Below are positions 36,048-51,533 of a DNA stretch of 64,000 bases, one piece after another (position 1 is the stretch's first letter; each line of letters starts with the position of its first letter). Origin of the DNA: Klebsormidium nitens (lineage: Eukaryota > Streptophyta > Klebsormidiophyceae > Klebsormidiales > Klebsormidiaceae); the NCBI GenBank assembly GCA_000708835.1, contig DF237132.1:93424-157423 (forward strand). The letters run 5' to 3'. A model generated the notes under the pieces. It searched no databases and was not told where the DNA came from. It worked only from the letters and a program-made list of their open reading frames with translations. A program made the position numbers and the translations under genes.

Positions 36048-36796
36048 ACGAGCGTTACAGGAAAGAAAGGTGGGTACTGACACACGTAGCCGTTTGATCT
36101 GGTGCTCCGGATTCCTGAAGATGCGCGTTGCTGTTGCAAGAAATACAGAGCGGAAAAGTCTTTGACATTAAGACTGGCTGATCCACCTTAGAGCTTTTTT
36201 TTAGGGTGGAGTGAGTTTCTCAAACGTCGATTGAAAGCAGGATATGCTGGGCTGTTTCAATTTGCCCCTTGGGAAACGCTGACGCAAATAGCGCTAAACA
36301 ACAGAACACTTTGTAACGTCCGGGCCGTGCCTGGGTCGAAGTGCAAGCCGACGACGTCAAGAGTCCTGCCTTTTGCTGACGTGTTGTGTTCTTCATGCAG
36401 GCAGCCCTTGAGTTGCTGGAGCGCACCGAATGCCTCAATTCGCGTATGCCCATAAACAGAAATGCCAAAGGGCGATAATTGTCATGGTGACACGCTGCTC
36501 TGCTGTGGGCGATAAAGCAAAGATCTTAAATAACACTATCTCAATGTTTGATCTGCGAGTTTCCTGTGATGTTGAAGAAAGAGAACAAGCTGGTCTCTGA
36601 AGGGATGCCTTGTCTTTACGTCCACAATACATTCAGCTGGCCGCCTTCTTCCACCACTGGCAGTCCCCCGGCTTTTACCGTCGTAGATTATTGCGTTGTG
36701 ATGCCATACTGAATTTGAAATCATGATCGATTGCCACGCGTCGCCTATGCAACCTCGAGTATCTGCATGACCGCTGCATGCGTGATTGAATCGGGC
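36048..36796. other. spacer after beta1
   Basis: No gene seen. Shares blocks with the region after beta2 (40007-40330): a UTR-intron-like segment starting GAAAGGTGGGTA at about 36065, TTTCTCAAACG at 36212 against TTTCTTGAACG at 40172, and CTTCATGCAGG at about 36391 against 40349. Confidence 0.5.
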
Positions 36797-37018
36797 GACT
36801 GTCGGCCCGTGCTGAAAGCAGGATATTGCGTGCCGCGAAGCTCCTAGCAGGAATTCGGTCTCATGGAAATTTGCTCACTTCACATACGAGCGCCGTCGAC
36901 TGCGCGGTGGTCGCGCTTGTTGCAAGAGTTCTGAATATTTGCTTGTCTACGTGCTTAATTGCGCCGGAGAATCGTGTTGCCGAAGCAGGCGAGGGGCTGA
37001 GCTCGCGCGGAGGGCCAT
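36797..37018 (-). pseudogene. NTPase copy C: dead first-exon stub
   Basis: About 220 bp that match the first exon of the NTPase genes at 33538 and 28512 on the same strand (start codon at 37018-37016). The opening reads MALRASSAPRLLRQ, but small deletions then shift the frame and a TAG follows after 23 codons. Similarity fades at about 36797. None of the downstream exons (membrane helix, Walker A) is present between here and beta1. The GC-rich block lies just upstream (37150-37305), as for the live copies. A truncated duplicate, not a gene. Confidence 0.72.
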
Positions 37019-37492
37019 GCTGATGAAGAGTTTGTTCAGATGCGAAAGCGCGAAATGTTCTTGGAAGAGCTTGAACGAGAGTCCAGCTTGAGCTGAATAT
37101 GAGGTGCGTCAGCTACTGACTTCGACATTCTTGATACGTCAAACCGCAAAGTGCGCGCCGGCGGATGTTGGCCGCGGCTCGGTGCGCCGGCCGCGCGGCC
37201 GCAATCAAGTCACGTACCGCCGAGGGTTTACAAGTTCAGGGTTTGGCCAGACTGGTACGCGGCCGCGCGCGACGGTAACGACACGAACTGTCTGGCAACT
37301 CGGCCTGTGCTGATCCGAATTGGGCCAGGATGGTGTCTCTGAGAGTCTCAAACAACTTTCATGACACATTCTTGAACGCCGCAGGTCTTGATTGTACGAA
37401 TAGCCTAGTCCCCACTCAACTGAAGAGATCTTTCCAGGGCAAGCGAAAGCTTTTGAGATTTCGCAAGCGTCCGGCGCGGTATAGACGTCACC
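37019..37492. promoter_or_regulatory. GC-rich block copy 3 and alpha2 upstream region
   Basis: Contains the third copy of the GC-rich block (about 37150-37305: GCGCGCCGGCGGATGTTGGC, GGCCGCGCGGCCGC, GGTAACGACACGAACTGTC). It is followed by the alpha-type leader shared with alpha1 (GAACGCCGCAGGTCTTGA, GAATAGCCTAG, AAGAGATCTTTCCAGGGCA). With the NTPase here dead, it presumably serves alpha2 only. Confidence 0.5.
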
Positions 37493-37975
37493 ATGACGCT
37501 CTGGGGCGCCATCCTGAAAGCGCGCTCACGCGCTTCCAAGCCCCACGCATCTTACGAGCCGCCTGCAAGGCCTTGGTGGGCTGACGAGCGTCGGCTGCAC
37601 CTGACGGCCGCCACCTGTACCGCTTCCGCCGGCGCCAAGGTATTTGGCCGGAACCGGAACCGGACCCGGACCACGGCGGAACTCTTGGCGGAGATGCCGC
37701 TCTGCGAGCTCCAAGTTGCAGACCCGCAGAAGAAGAAGGCGGAAAGCGTCCCTCCCAAGGACGACATTTCATCTTCTGAGCCGGAGGACCAGTTCTTTCC
37801 GGTGTGTCTCTTGGGTGAAGGGCGCACTTCCTGCCAGCCGAACCTGGTCTGCAAACCCGGTAGCAAGTTCCGGGTGGTTTGGTTGGACGATCATGAGGAG
37901 CCGGGTCCAGATTACGGTGTCCAAATCGTTGGACAAGAGGTCACGATTAGCAAGTACGCATTCGTCCCGCTCTGA
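37493..37975 (+). CDS. orphan tandem family gene alpha2, 160 aa, function unknown
   Basis: Third family copy, uninterrupted. It begins MTLWGAILKARSRASKPHAS, keeps PPARPWW.DERRLHLTAATCT, has a longer Arg/Thr segment (RNRNRTRTTAELLAEM) than the beta copies, then PLCELQVADPQKKK, VCLLGEGRTSCQPNLVC, GSKFRVVWLDD and a terminal VPL. It shares its upstream leader and WW motif with alpha1. All five family cysteines are present. No recognised domain; the basic N-terminus could target an organelle. Confidence 0.65.
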   Translation: MTLWGAILKARSRASKPHASYEPPARPWWADERRLHLTAATCTASAGAKVFGRNRNRTRTTAELLAEMPLCELQVADPQKKKAESVPPKDDISSSEPEDQFFPVCLLGEGRTSCQPNLVCKPGSKFRVVWLDDHEEPGPDYGVQIVGQEVTISKYAFVPL

Positions 37976-39532
37976 GATTTACGAATTGTCGAACGAAAGG
38001 TGGGTATCAGAATCTGGAATGTAATTCTTTTGAATGACTCGGTTTTGAAGCGGTGTTGAAGCGCGTTTCTGTTGCAGAAAGAGACACAAACCGGAAAGAA
38101 GTCTGTTAAGATTGGATGATGCACCATCAAGCTCTCCTTTTGCATTATTTGAAATCACCTGATTCCCGTTGAGAGCAGATTAACCTGAGCTGATGATTAC
38201 ATTTTGAAAAGTCCGAAAGAGATACCACCAAGACAGAGGCTTGTTGAGACGACGGTGTTATGTCAGGGCCGGAATGCAAGCCCAAGACGTCAAAAGAAGC
38301 TGCCTTTGGCTGTATGACGTCCTGTCCACCGTATGCAGGCGGCCCTAGAGGTGAACTGACTGGAGCCCATTGAACGGGATGTCTCAATCTCGTATGAGCA
38401 GAAAGTGGCACGTCGAAGATAGTAGCAACGAGTAGATGTGCAACGAGCAGCGAAGCCAAAAACTTTGACACTTGGCATTTGACGATGGTCTCACTCTCGT
38501 GCTTTTCCTTGAAATTGCGCGGGGACGGAAGCGAGTTTATGATGCTATGGCCTTCACATACATTCGCTATCTAGCATGGATCCCTGGTCGGGGATGTCGC
38601 AGGACCGGAATTGGAAATTCTGTACATGGAGCAGTTGAATGGTCCTCGTAAAATGGGGCACGGAATCGATACACGTGCACAGTCTTAATCTGCTTTCGTA
38701 CTGATCCCGAACTCGTCAACATTGCCAACGCGTGGCTATCGAAGTCAGCTGCAGCGTAGGGAAGCGCGGCTTCAGATCAATGCAGTTCGGTTCAAAATCA
38801 GGGAAGGGAGACAAAAAACGACAAGAACAATGATGTTGGGGTATCACCATCTTCTTAAGCTTTTTCGGTTTATTTGCTGTTCATGATTGAGGAAGCAAAC
38901 TTCAGCAGCTACAATCCCAGGAGCGGGCCAGCGGATGCTGGCTTCGGCTTGGGGGCGGCCGTCGCATAGAGTCACGTACCGCTTGAGGGGTTGGGTTTTG
39001 ACCGGCACGAACCGGCAGCCGTGTACGGGAGACAAAGCGGAGTGTTCGGATTTCCAGGGCCAGCCAGATGTAGATGCACTTCCTATCGAAATTCAGTGCC
39101 CGGGAGACGGGTGGGAATTGGTCTGGGGTTTTATAGATGTCATAAGTTGCATAAGGTTCGGTGTTGCCTGCGGTCCATTTTTCTAGTCACATCATTGAAA
39201 CCTGACAGGACTAGAATACAGACAGCCTGTTCTGCTTCGATCCCAGCTAGTCACTTGACAGACCTGGACAGACAACCCTCATTCTCCGCCAAATTCAGTC
39301 ACATCATCAAGAGTTAGACAAGTGCTAGACAGACAGCCCCCCTTCACTCTCGCCGTCCTGGATCGGGCTCGCAGTCCTTGTCAGCGTTTAAAGGATTTGT
39401 GCACGAAGGGCTGACATATCTGCAGAAGGGTTCGTTACCTAGCTGCCACTCAACGCCACTCAACTGCAGCCATCTTTCCAGCGCAGGTTGTCAATCTTCT
39501 CATTCTTACTCTTTCCTCGTACTCAAAGAACC
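37976..39532. other. spacer between alpha2 and beta2
   Basis: No gene seen. Holds the alpha2 3' flank: GAAAGGTGGGTATCAG at about 37995, TTGCAG at about 38073, and a GTATGCAGGCGG block at 38332. From about 38925 it holds the beta-type upstream region shared with 34975-35530, including GGCACGAACCGGCAGCCGT, repeated CTAGTCAC elements and GGGTTCGTTACCTAGCTGCC. Confidence 0.5.
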
Positions 39533-40006
39533 ATGACAGTCTGGGGCGCCCTTCTAAAAGTCCCCTCTCGCTACGCATCTTACGAGCCGCCAGGGGGGTG
39601 GTGGAATGACGAGCGTCGGTTGCACCTGACGTCCGTCACTTGTACTGCTTCCGCCGGCGCCAAGGCGTCTCCCCGGAACCGGAACATGGCGGAACTGTTG
39701 GCGGAGATGCCGCTTTGCGAGCTCCAAGTTGCAGATCCGGGGTTTGGCAAAGAAAAGGCCGCCACGAGCTATCCCAGGGACCGTCCATTTGCTGAGCCGG
39801 AGGAGCTGTTTCAGACGGTGTGTCTACTAGGCAAAGGGCGCACTTCCTGCCAGCCGAACCTGATCTGCGGACCGGGGAGCATGTTCCAAGTGGTCTGGTC
39901 GGACGATAATGAGAAGCCTGGTCATGATTACAAAGTCCACGTTGTGGGACACGAGCTCACAATCAAAAAGTACGGAAAGTACGGATCCGCATGCGTCCCC
40001 CTCTGA
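39533..40006 (+). CDS. orphan tandem family gene beta2, 157 aa, function unknown
   Basis: Fourth family copy, uninterrupted. It starts MTVWGALLKVPSRYASYEPP at the ATG equivalent to the other copies; the frame is also open 45 bases upstream with no matching start in the sisters. It has LHLTSVTCTASAGAK, MAELLAEMPLCELQVADPG, VCLLGKGRTSCQPNLICGPG, DYKVHVVGHEL and a terminal VPL. The N-terminal Arg/Ala segment is shorter than in the other copies, so targeting may differ. Cysteines are conserved, with one extra near the C-terminus. Unknown function. Confidence 0.65.
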   Translation: MTVWGALLKVPSRYASYEPPGGWWNDERRLHLTSVTCTASAGAKASPRNRNMAELLAEMPLCELQVADPGFGKEKAATSYPRDRPFAEPEELFQTVCLLGKGRTSCQPNLICGPGSMFQVVWSDDNEKPGHDYKVHVVGHELTIKKYGKYGSACVPL

Positions 40007-41376
40007 AAGAGAGCCTTCCACGCGAAAGGTGGGCATCACAAAATGTATCCATTGCCATTTTCCTCCTGTTTTTTAAACGTGCTTAAGCTCGTTGCTGTTG
40101 CAGGAGAGACAGAACGGACAAGACTGTGACAAGACTTGCAGATCCGCGGCGGAACATTCTTCTAGGGTGATCTGAGTTTCTTGAACGCCAGCCAAGAGCA
40201 GGAATTACTGGGCTATTTGCACATTTACTGACGTATAACATTATCGTGATCGAGTGTATTGGAATGTTTGTGACAGAGCCGTGCGGCCGGGTCAAAGTGC
40301 AAGCCCGACGACATCAAGGATCCTGCCTTCTGTTGATGTGACGTGTTCTTCATGCAGGAATACGGCACATGCAAAACGGCCCTGGAATCGCTGGAGCCCA
40401 CAGGATATCTCAAGTCGGGTATGCTCATCGACAAAGTGGTCGGAAAGTGGCCGGTAGTAAAAATTCCCTTCATAGCGGCGGACGATTTCGGAGTGTTCCG
40501 GTTTAATTCCAGTTTAGCTAGTTTCCTGTACCTTGCGGAAAGACAGCAACCTTGTCTTTGGACATTTCAAAACCACAATACATACATCCGCCGTCTTGCA
40601 TTGTCGCTCCGGCTATTTCCGTTGCCGATATGCTCGCAAATCACCTGGCGGTGCAGGCTTAAGACACTCATGCACTCAAGAATGGAGCGTCGGACGGACA
40701 TAAGAATCCAACTTCCGTGATCAGGATGTCGTACTGATTCAGTCGACGACCGGTACTGATTCATGCAATAATTTGGAACTAAGTTCGTCAGCGTCGCTTA
40801 TATAATTACGCATAGGTGTCCATGCATAGATTTGCTGCGTGGCTGGCATCGCGGCAACATCGCGCGACTCTTGTGGACGTACAAGGGAATCGGTCTCGCT
40901 TACGATCCTTATACGCCGGCGGCGGGCTGGACAAAGATGTCTCAAGTTGGTCTCATGTGTCACGCATCATTCATTACATGGCTGGATCGCGCTTTTTGGC
41001 CTAGCAGTGACCAGCGCAATGAGTGACTGGACTGACATTCCAAGCGCAGCCATGCACCATGAGAGTAACTTTCAGAAACAACGCAGCCGGCCGCTCTGAC
41101 CACTTTATATTGAGCTTGATCGAGTGCGCCAAAAAGCTGAAAATGATGTTGTCAAACCAATTGGACATTTTCGAAGGCACCCTGTGACATGCGGTGTTAT
41201 CGAAGCTTCATGCAAAGCTCCGTGACTTGGACTTTTACCGGATCCTAAATGATCAAACACTGGACTGGACTTTGCGGATGGACTGCATGCTACAGCTGAG
41301 CTGTATAAGAAGACCTTAAATACAACACCCAAATAACAAAGTCTCGTGGCAGTGTCTCTACGACTGTATCGCTGCT
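40007..41376. other. intergenic region after the array
   Basis: Up to about 40500 it repeats the downstream elements seen after beta1 and alpha2, including TTCATGCAGG at 40350. The rest, to the mannosidase stop, holds no recognisable gene. An open frame at 40343-40720 overlaps the repeated block but has no equivalent in the other three copies. Confidence 0.5.
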
Positions 41377-47391
<6,015 letters not shown>

Positions 47392-48150
47392 CTTGCACGG
47401 CAGAGATCTGGCTTTCGAACTTCGATGGGGCAGGCCCTGTGTCTACAATCAAGCTCTCATAGTTTGTGATACATGCATGCTAAAGTGGGTGCTCCCCCTG
47501 TGGTGTACATAATCAAGGGCCACTGTGAAGATAACCAACCCAACCTTTCTTTTCTGATTGAAAAAGCTGTGCCTTGCAAAACCTGGCATTCATAAGCACG
47601 CACTTTCACGCACGTCCTTCTATCGTCCTTACAATCAAGACTTCATGGAGATTGTACTGGCAGAACTCAGATCGAAGTAGCTCCCCATAGCAGCGCCTCA
47701 TCGACCTTCGAACCACTTGCCAACCGTTCTCTGGCTGGCCTTCTCCAAAAAAGTTCCAACACATCTGTCGAGATGGTCGCCTGAACAGCAATGGCATAAA
47801 TCTGCAAAATCTTAGGTATGTTAGCTCAATATTCAGCGCCGTTCATGTTCAATTCCTAATTTCAGTGGTCAGCAGGCTGCAGCCCTTACAGCGGCGACCT
47901 GGGTGACCCCTTAAACATGTTCATGTCGCCAGCTTTGGCTCCATATCTGACCGGCTGACAAGAGTCGTATCATTTATTTGAGGGAATTGTGAAAAAGTCC
48001 AGCGAAATTTTAAGCCTGCTGACACATAATGTTGCTGACGTTGAAAGTGGTGGCAAAGAAACGGAGAAGCAAATTGGGTCCACATTGGCGTTGCAGTTTC
48101 ACCAAGTCGCATTGGATTGAGGGCTGGTTGGACGAGTGGCGGCTTTCAAC
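47392..48150. promoter_or_regulatory. upstream region of the mannosidase gene
   Basis: 759 bp before the mannosidase start, shared with a doubtful plus-strand ORF on the other side. It should hold the mannosidase promoter and 5' UTR. No distinct motif recognised. Confidence 0.35.
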
Positions 48151-48900
48151 ATGTCTGCGGTGGCGAGGGGCATTCGTGTGGGGCTGAGTGGCCTGCGATG
48201 TGCACCTACGAGACTTGGGGGCTCGATTCAAAACTCCCCAACCGGCAGATGGGCCCTTCCACGCAGCCGGATCAGGCTCTCAGCTCCGCTCAAGTACAGA
48301 GTTCGCTGGTCTCGCAGAATTGCAGCACCCCCACCAAACCCCTGCCTTGCCCTCCCCCGCCGGCATGAATCAGTTCTCCCTACTCAATTCGAGTCGGTCA
48401 CCTTCAAAGGCACCCAAACGAAGAGGTCTCGGCCAAAGGTCGCCAGCCCTCAACAGTATGCGAGCACTAGCTGCGCCAGCGACTCGGAAACACATAGAAA
48501 AACGAAGAGGGAGACAAGCGTCCTGCTGCCAGGGCTGCCTCTGTTTGGAAACGCCTTAGATGATCCCTCCGGGCCTGGAAACGGCGTGGACTCCCTGGTC
48601 GGGGGTGCATGGCTGGAATTCTTCAGGCCGTGCGGGTGCTGGTTAGAAAGGGCATGCTTATGCATCATTCCAGCAGGTCCCGTGCGAGACCTTCCCCTCA
48701 ATGGGGATGACGAGGATGAGAACCTGGGGGATGCGCTGCCTCTGGGGGAGACTGTCATAACGTGTGCCACGCATGGGGATTTGGCACCATATGGTGAGTG
48801 GACAATCATCCTATGGTGTTTTAAGAATGCTTCTGAGGAGGCCCCAGGATTTTTGGTAATGGTTTCAGTCCAAGCAGGCAATTGTGTGATCAAAATTTGA
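48151..48900 (+). CDS. doubtful ORF or first exon, possible organelle-targeted protein
   Basis: Open frame of 249 codons from ATG 48151, the longest unexplained plus-strand frame here. The first 80 residues are basic, Ser/Pro-rich and almost without acids (MSAVARGIRVGLSGLRCAPT), like a transit peptide. The middle has acidic and hydrophobic parts (LPLNGDDEDENLGDALPLGE). A good donor (ATATG|GTGAGT, after 48793) lies inside the frame, so this may be exon 1 of a spliced gene whose later exons I could not find. No family recognised. A chance frame in GC-richer sequence remains possible. Confidence 0.35.
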   Translation: MSAVARGIRVGLSGLRCAPTRLGGSIQNSPTGRWALPRSRIRLSAPLKYRVRWSRRIAAPPPNPCLALPRRHESVLPTQFESVTFKGTQTKRSRPKVASPQQYASTSCASDSETHRKTKRETSVLLPGLPLFGNALDDPSGPGNGVDSLVGGAWLEFFRPCGCWLERACLCIIPAGPVRDLPLNGDDEDENLGDALPLGETVITCATHGDLAPYGEWTIILWCFKNASEEAPGFLVMVSVQAGNCVIKI

Positions 48901-51533
48901 CAGCGGCGATCTCCGGAAGTGTCGGGCAATGCTGTGAGTGGGAGACCGTGTTTACCTTCACGCGTCTTGTTTTTGTTGAAGGCACTGCTTGGCAAAGTAA
49001 GAAGTGGTTGAAGCATAGGTGCTGAATAAACTTTTGCGATGGCGGCGTCATTTGCACCTGAAGTCAAGAGGAACAAGCATTTGGTAAAAGATCACCACCC
49101 CAGAGGTTTTTATGCTGATGGTATGCCTTTTTCAGCCAGGAAGAATGTTATACGTCACGCAGTCTGCTGCTTGTTCTTTCTTTCAATGATTACTCGCAAA
49201 TGTGGTCTTCTGACTTGCGTAATGGAGAGATTGAAGGGTGGTATATGTAGATTGAAAGCGTATCTTCACGTTCTGGTGCTTGACTACTTCATTGCTATGG
49301 TTGGCCAAGACGCTGGTTTCTGCATGCCAGCATATTAGAAATTATATTGTTCAATTTTGTTATCGTCTTGTGATGAAACGGAGCTAGAGGATTCAAACGT
49401 CGAAAGAGGTTCCATGTCTTCAAACGTCGAAAGAGGTTCCTTGTCCTGAAAGGCAGAGCATGCTTTACGAAGTAATGTAGAGGGTACTCGTCCTTCTTAC
49501 CGTGTAAATTCTACTTCAAAAGCATCATATGGTCATCGAGGTCGCTCGTGAGTCGGTCATGTAAATTTGCCTCCAGATTGCCGTCCAAGTGCCTCTCTAA
49601 TATGACAGGCAGCATATCTTGATTGAGTCTTGGAAAAGGTACCTTCTACGATGTGAGATAACGTGTTTGGAAAGCATCTATTTGTGGACTACATAGAAGA
49701 AAGCCGTTGACTATCTTCTAGCAGAGAGTCTTGGCTTGGCTGGATCCCCCTTGAGTCGCTGTTGGTTTTCACATTTGCGTGTTCCCAGAAGGATACTGGA
49801 TACTGAAAAATACCAGTAAGTAATTCCTCCCAGTTACAGGAATCTTGAACCAGTTTCTGTCGAAGAGTTGGGTTTCTTCGAACGAGTCAATTGGTTTCTG
49901 GCTTTTCCTTATACTTTTGTGTATCAGTAGACATGAAGTTCCTATCTTCGTGCCTTGTTTGCAGCTTGCTGTGCCACAGGAGCCTGATGCTCATGCCGGT
50001 GTCACATGTCAAACAAAATGAGAGCGAGGAAGTGTACATCGTAGTGAGTATAAACGAAAGCAACGGTCAAGAGTTTAGTCACCTGCAAGTAGCGAGGAAA
50101 GGTTACACTCTTGCTTCCTAGAAAACCGGCTTGAGAAACAAGAGCACAATAGATGGTGAAACCTCAAAAGGCAGCACCTAGTCCTGGTCATGCTCAGTTC
50201 AATGCTCGCTTTTTCATGGTCCGTGGCAAACCTCCTCTTTGGAGTTTGTCACATGTACATAGGGTACGTCACTAACACTGTCACGACTTGGGGTCAATGC
50301 TTAAACATAAATAAGGGCAAATAAGTATTTCCAGGCTTCATGGACTTCCTGGTTTGGACGTCACGTATCCATCTTTAGACAGCTTGTCCATCTTGCACAT
50401 GCGCTGCACAATGAATGACAAATCTAGGCAGAAACGACGACTTATGATGAGAATAATATGTTGTAACGCTCGTCCAACGTATGCCAGCACACGATCGCCA
50501 ACCCAGTCCTTCCATCAACCACGCTTCGTCAATCATGGGTTTCCCAATTTGTACATGGACGGCCATGGATAAGCCGTTGCCTCGGTTTGAACTCGATATA
50601 CCTAAAACTTGCATCATACTGCATGTTGATCTATATGCAGCCGCCAGTGCGCGGCTGGCACGTACATCAGTACAGTTATTGAATGACATTCAGCACCTGG
50701 TCAGATCTCACGCATTAGACAATCACGTCACTGGCTGGACGAGTTTAGTAGCTCACGCGAACTATGATACTACGTACCACTTTATGGAGCAGTGCATTGC
50801 AGTTAGTCATGGGTATGTATGTCTATACTCTAGAGGCGCAGATATCTCGATCATTTGAAATTATCCAGAAACAAGTGCACGTGCATGTCGCGATCCTCTG
50901 GTCGGATCGATTCCAATCACAAATTTTGAGAACTTATACGGGGCACAATTGGCGGTGCCAGGCAGAATTAAACAAGAACACTTCGCAATGACGGTATCTT
51001 CGTACAGATTCAAGGGAGCTGTTTGCGGGCCAATATGTCTCATTGAAACAATCGATCATTAACGATGTCAGGGTCTTTTGAAACACCAACCTACTCAGTA
51101 ACAGCTAAACACTTGTTGTAACAACTACGCGTGAAAGACTCGGAGTTCCTTACTTATCTTGAAAATAAACCAAATCGCAATGTTTGGAAGTACCTTCGTG
51201 GAGGGCCGCGAACATTCGAAATTAAGCCTAGCATACAACTCCAACTGATTCCCGTGAGCTTTTCAGTCGTTGCTTTTTGTCAGTGATTATTAGCCATTCT
51301 CCTCTGATCGAAACACTCTAGCTAGACCCATTGCCCCAATAGCGCCATACTCTGACGCAAAAAAGCCCAAGTGCCAGGCGACTTGCGAACTGGCCAAAGC
51401 CAAATGAAGTGAACCATTTACATTTTGGACTCTCGTGGAACCATGTAATGACATCAACGTCTATGATCTCTGCCCGTCATCAATTTTGTATCTCAAATTC
51501 GAAGACCCTCTTTTGACTGCGGTTTCTTATCCG
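48901..51533. other. long intergenic region, no supported gene
   Basis: About 2.6 kb. It contains a near-perfect 27-bp tandem repeat (49392-49418 and 49419-49445, one mismatch). A 63-codon frame from ATG 49933 starts with a hydrophobic signal-like stretch (MKFLSSCLVCSLLCHRSLML) but has no other support. Downstream exons of the ORF at 48151 could be hidden here. Confidence 0.45.

Noticed and set aside
40343-40720. 125-codon frame after beta2 as a second domain of the orphan gene
   Set aside because: Equivalent positions after the other three copies are interrupted by stops or diverge after about 20 codons.
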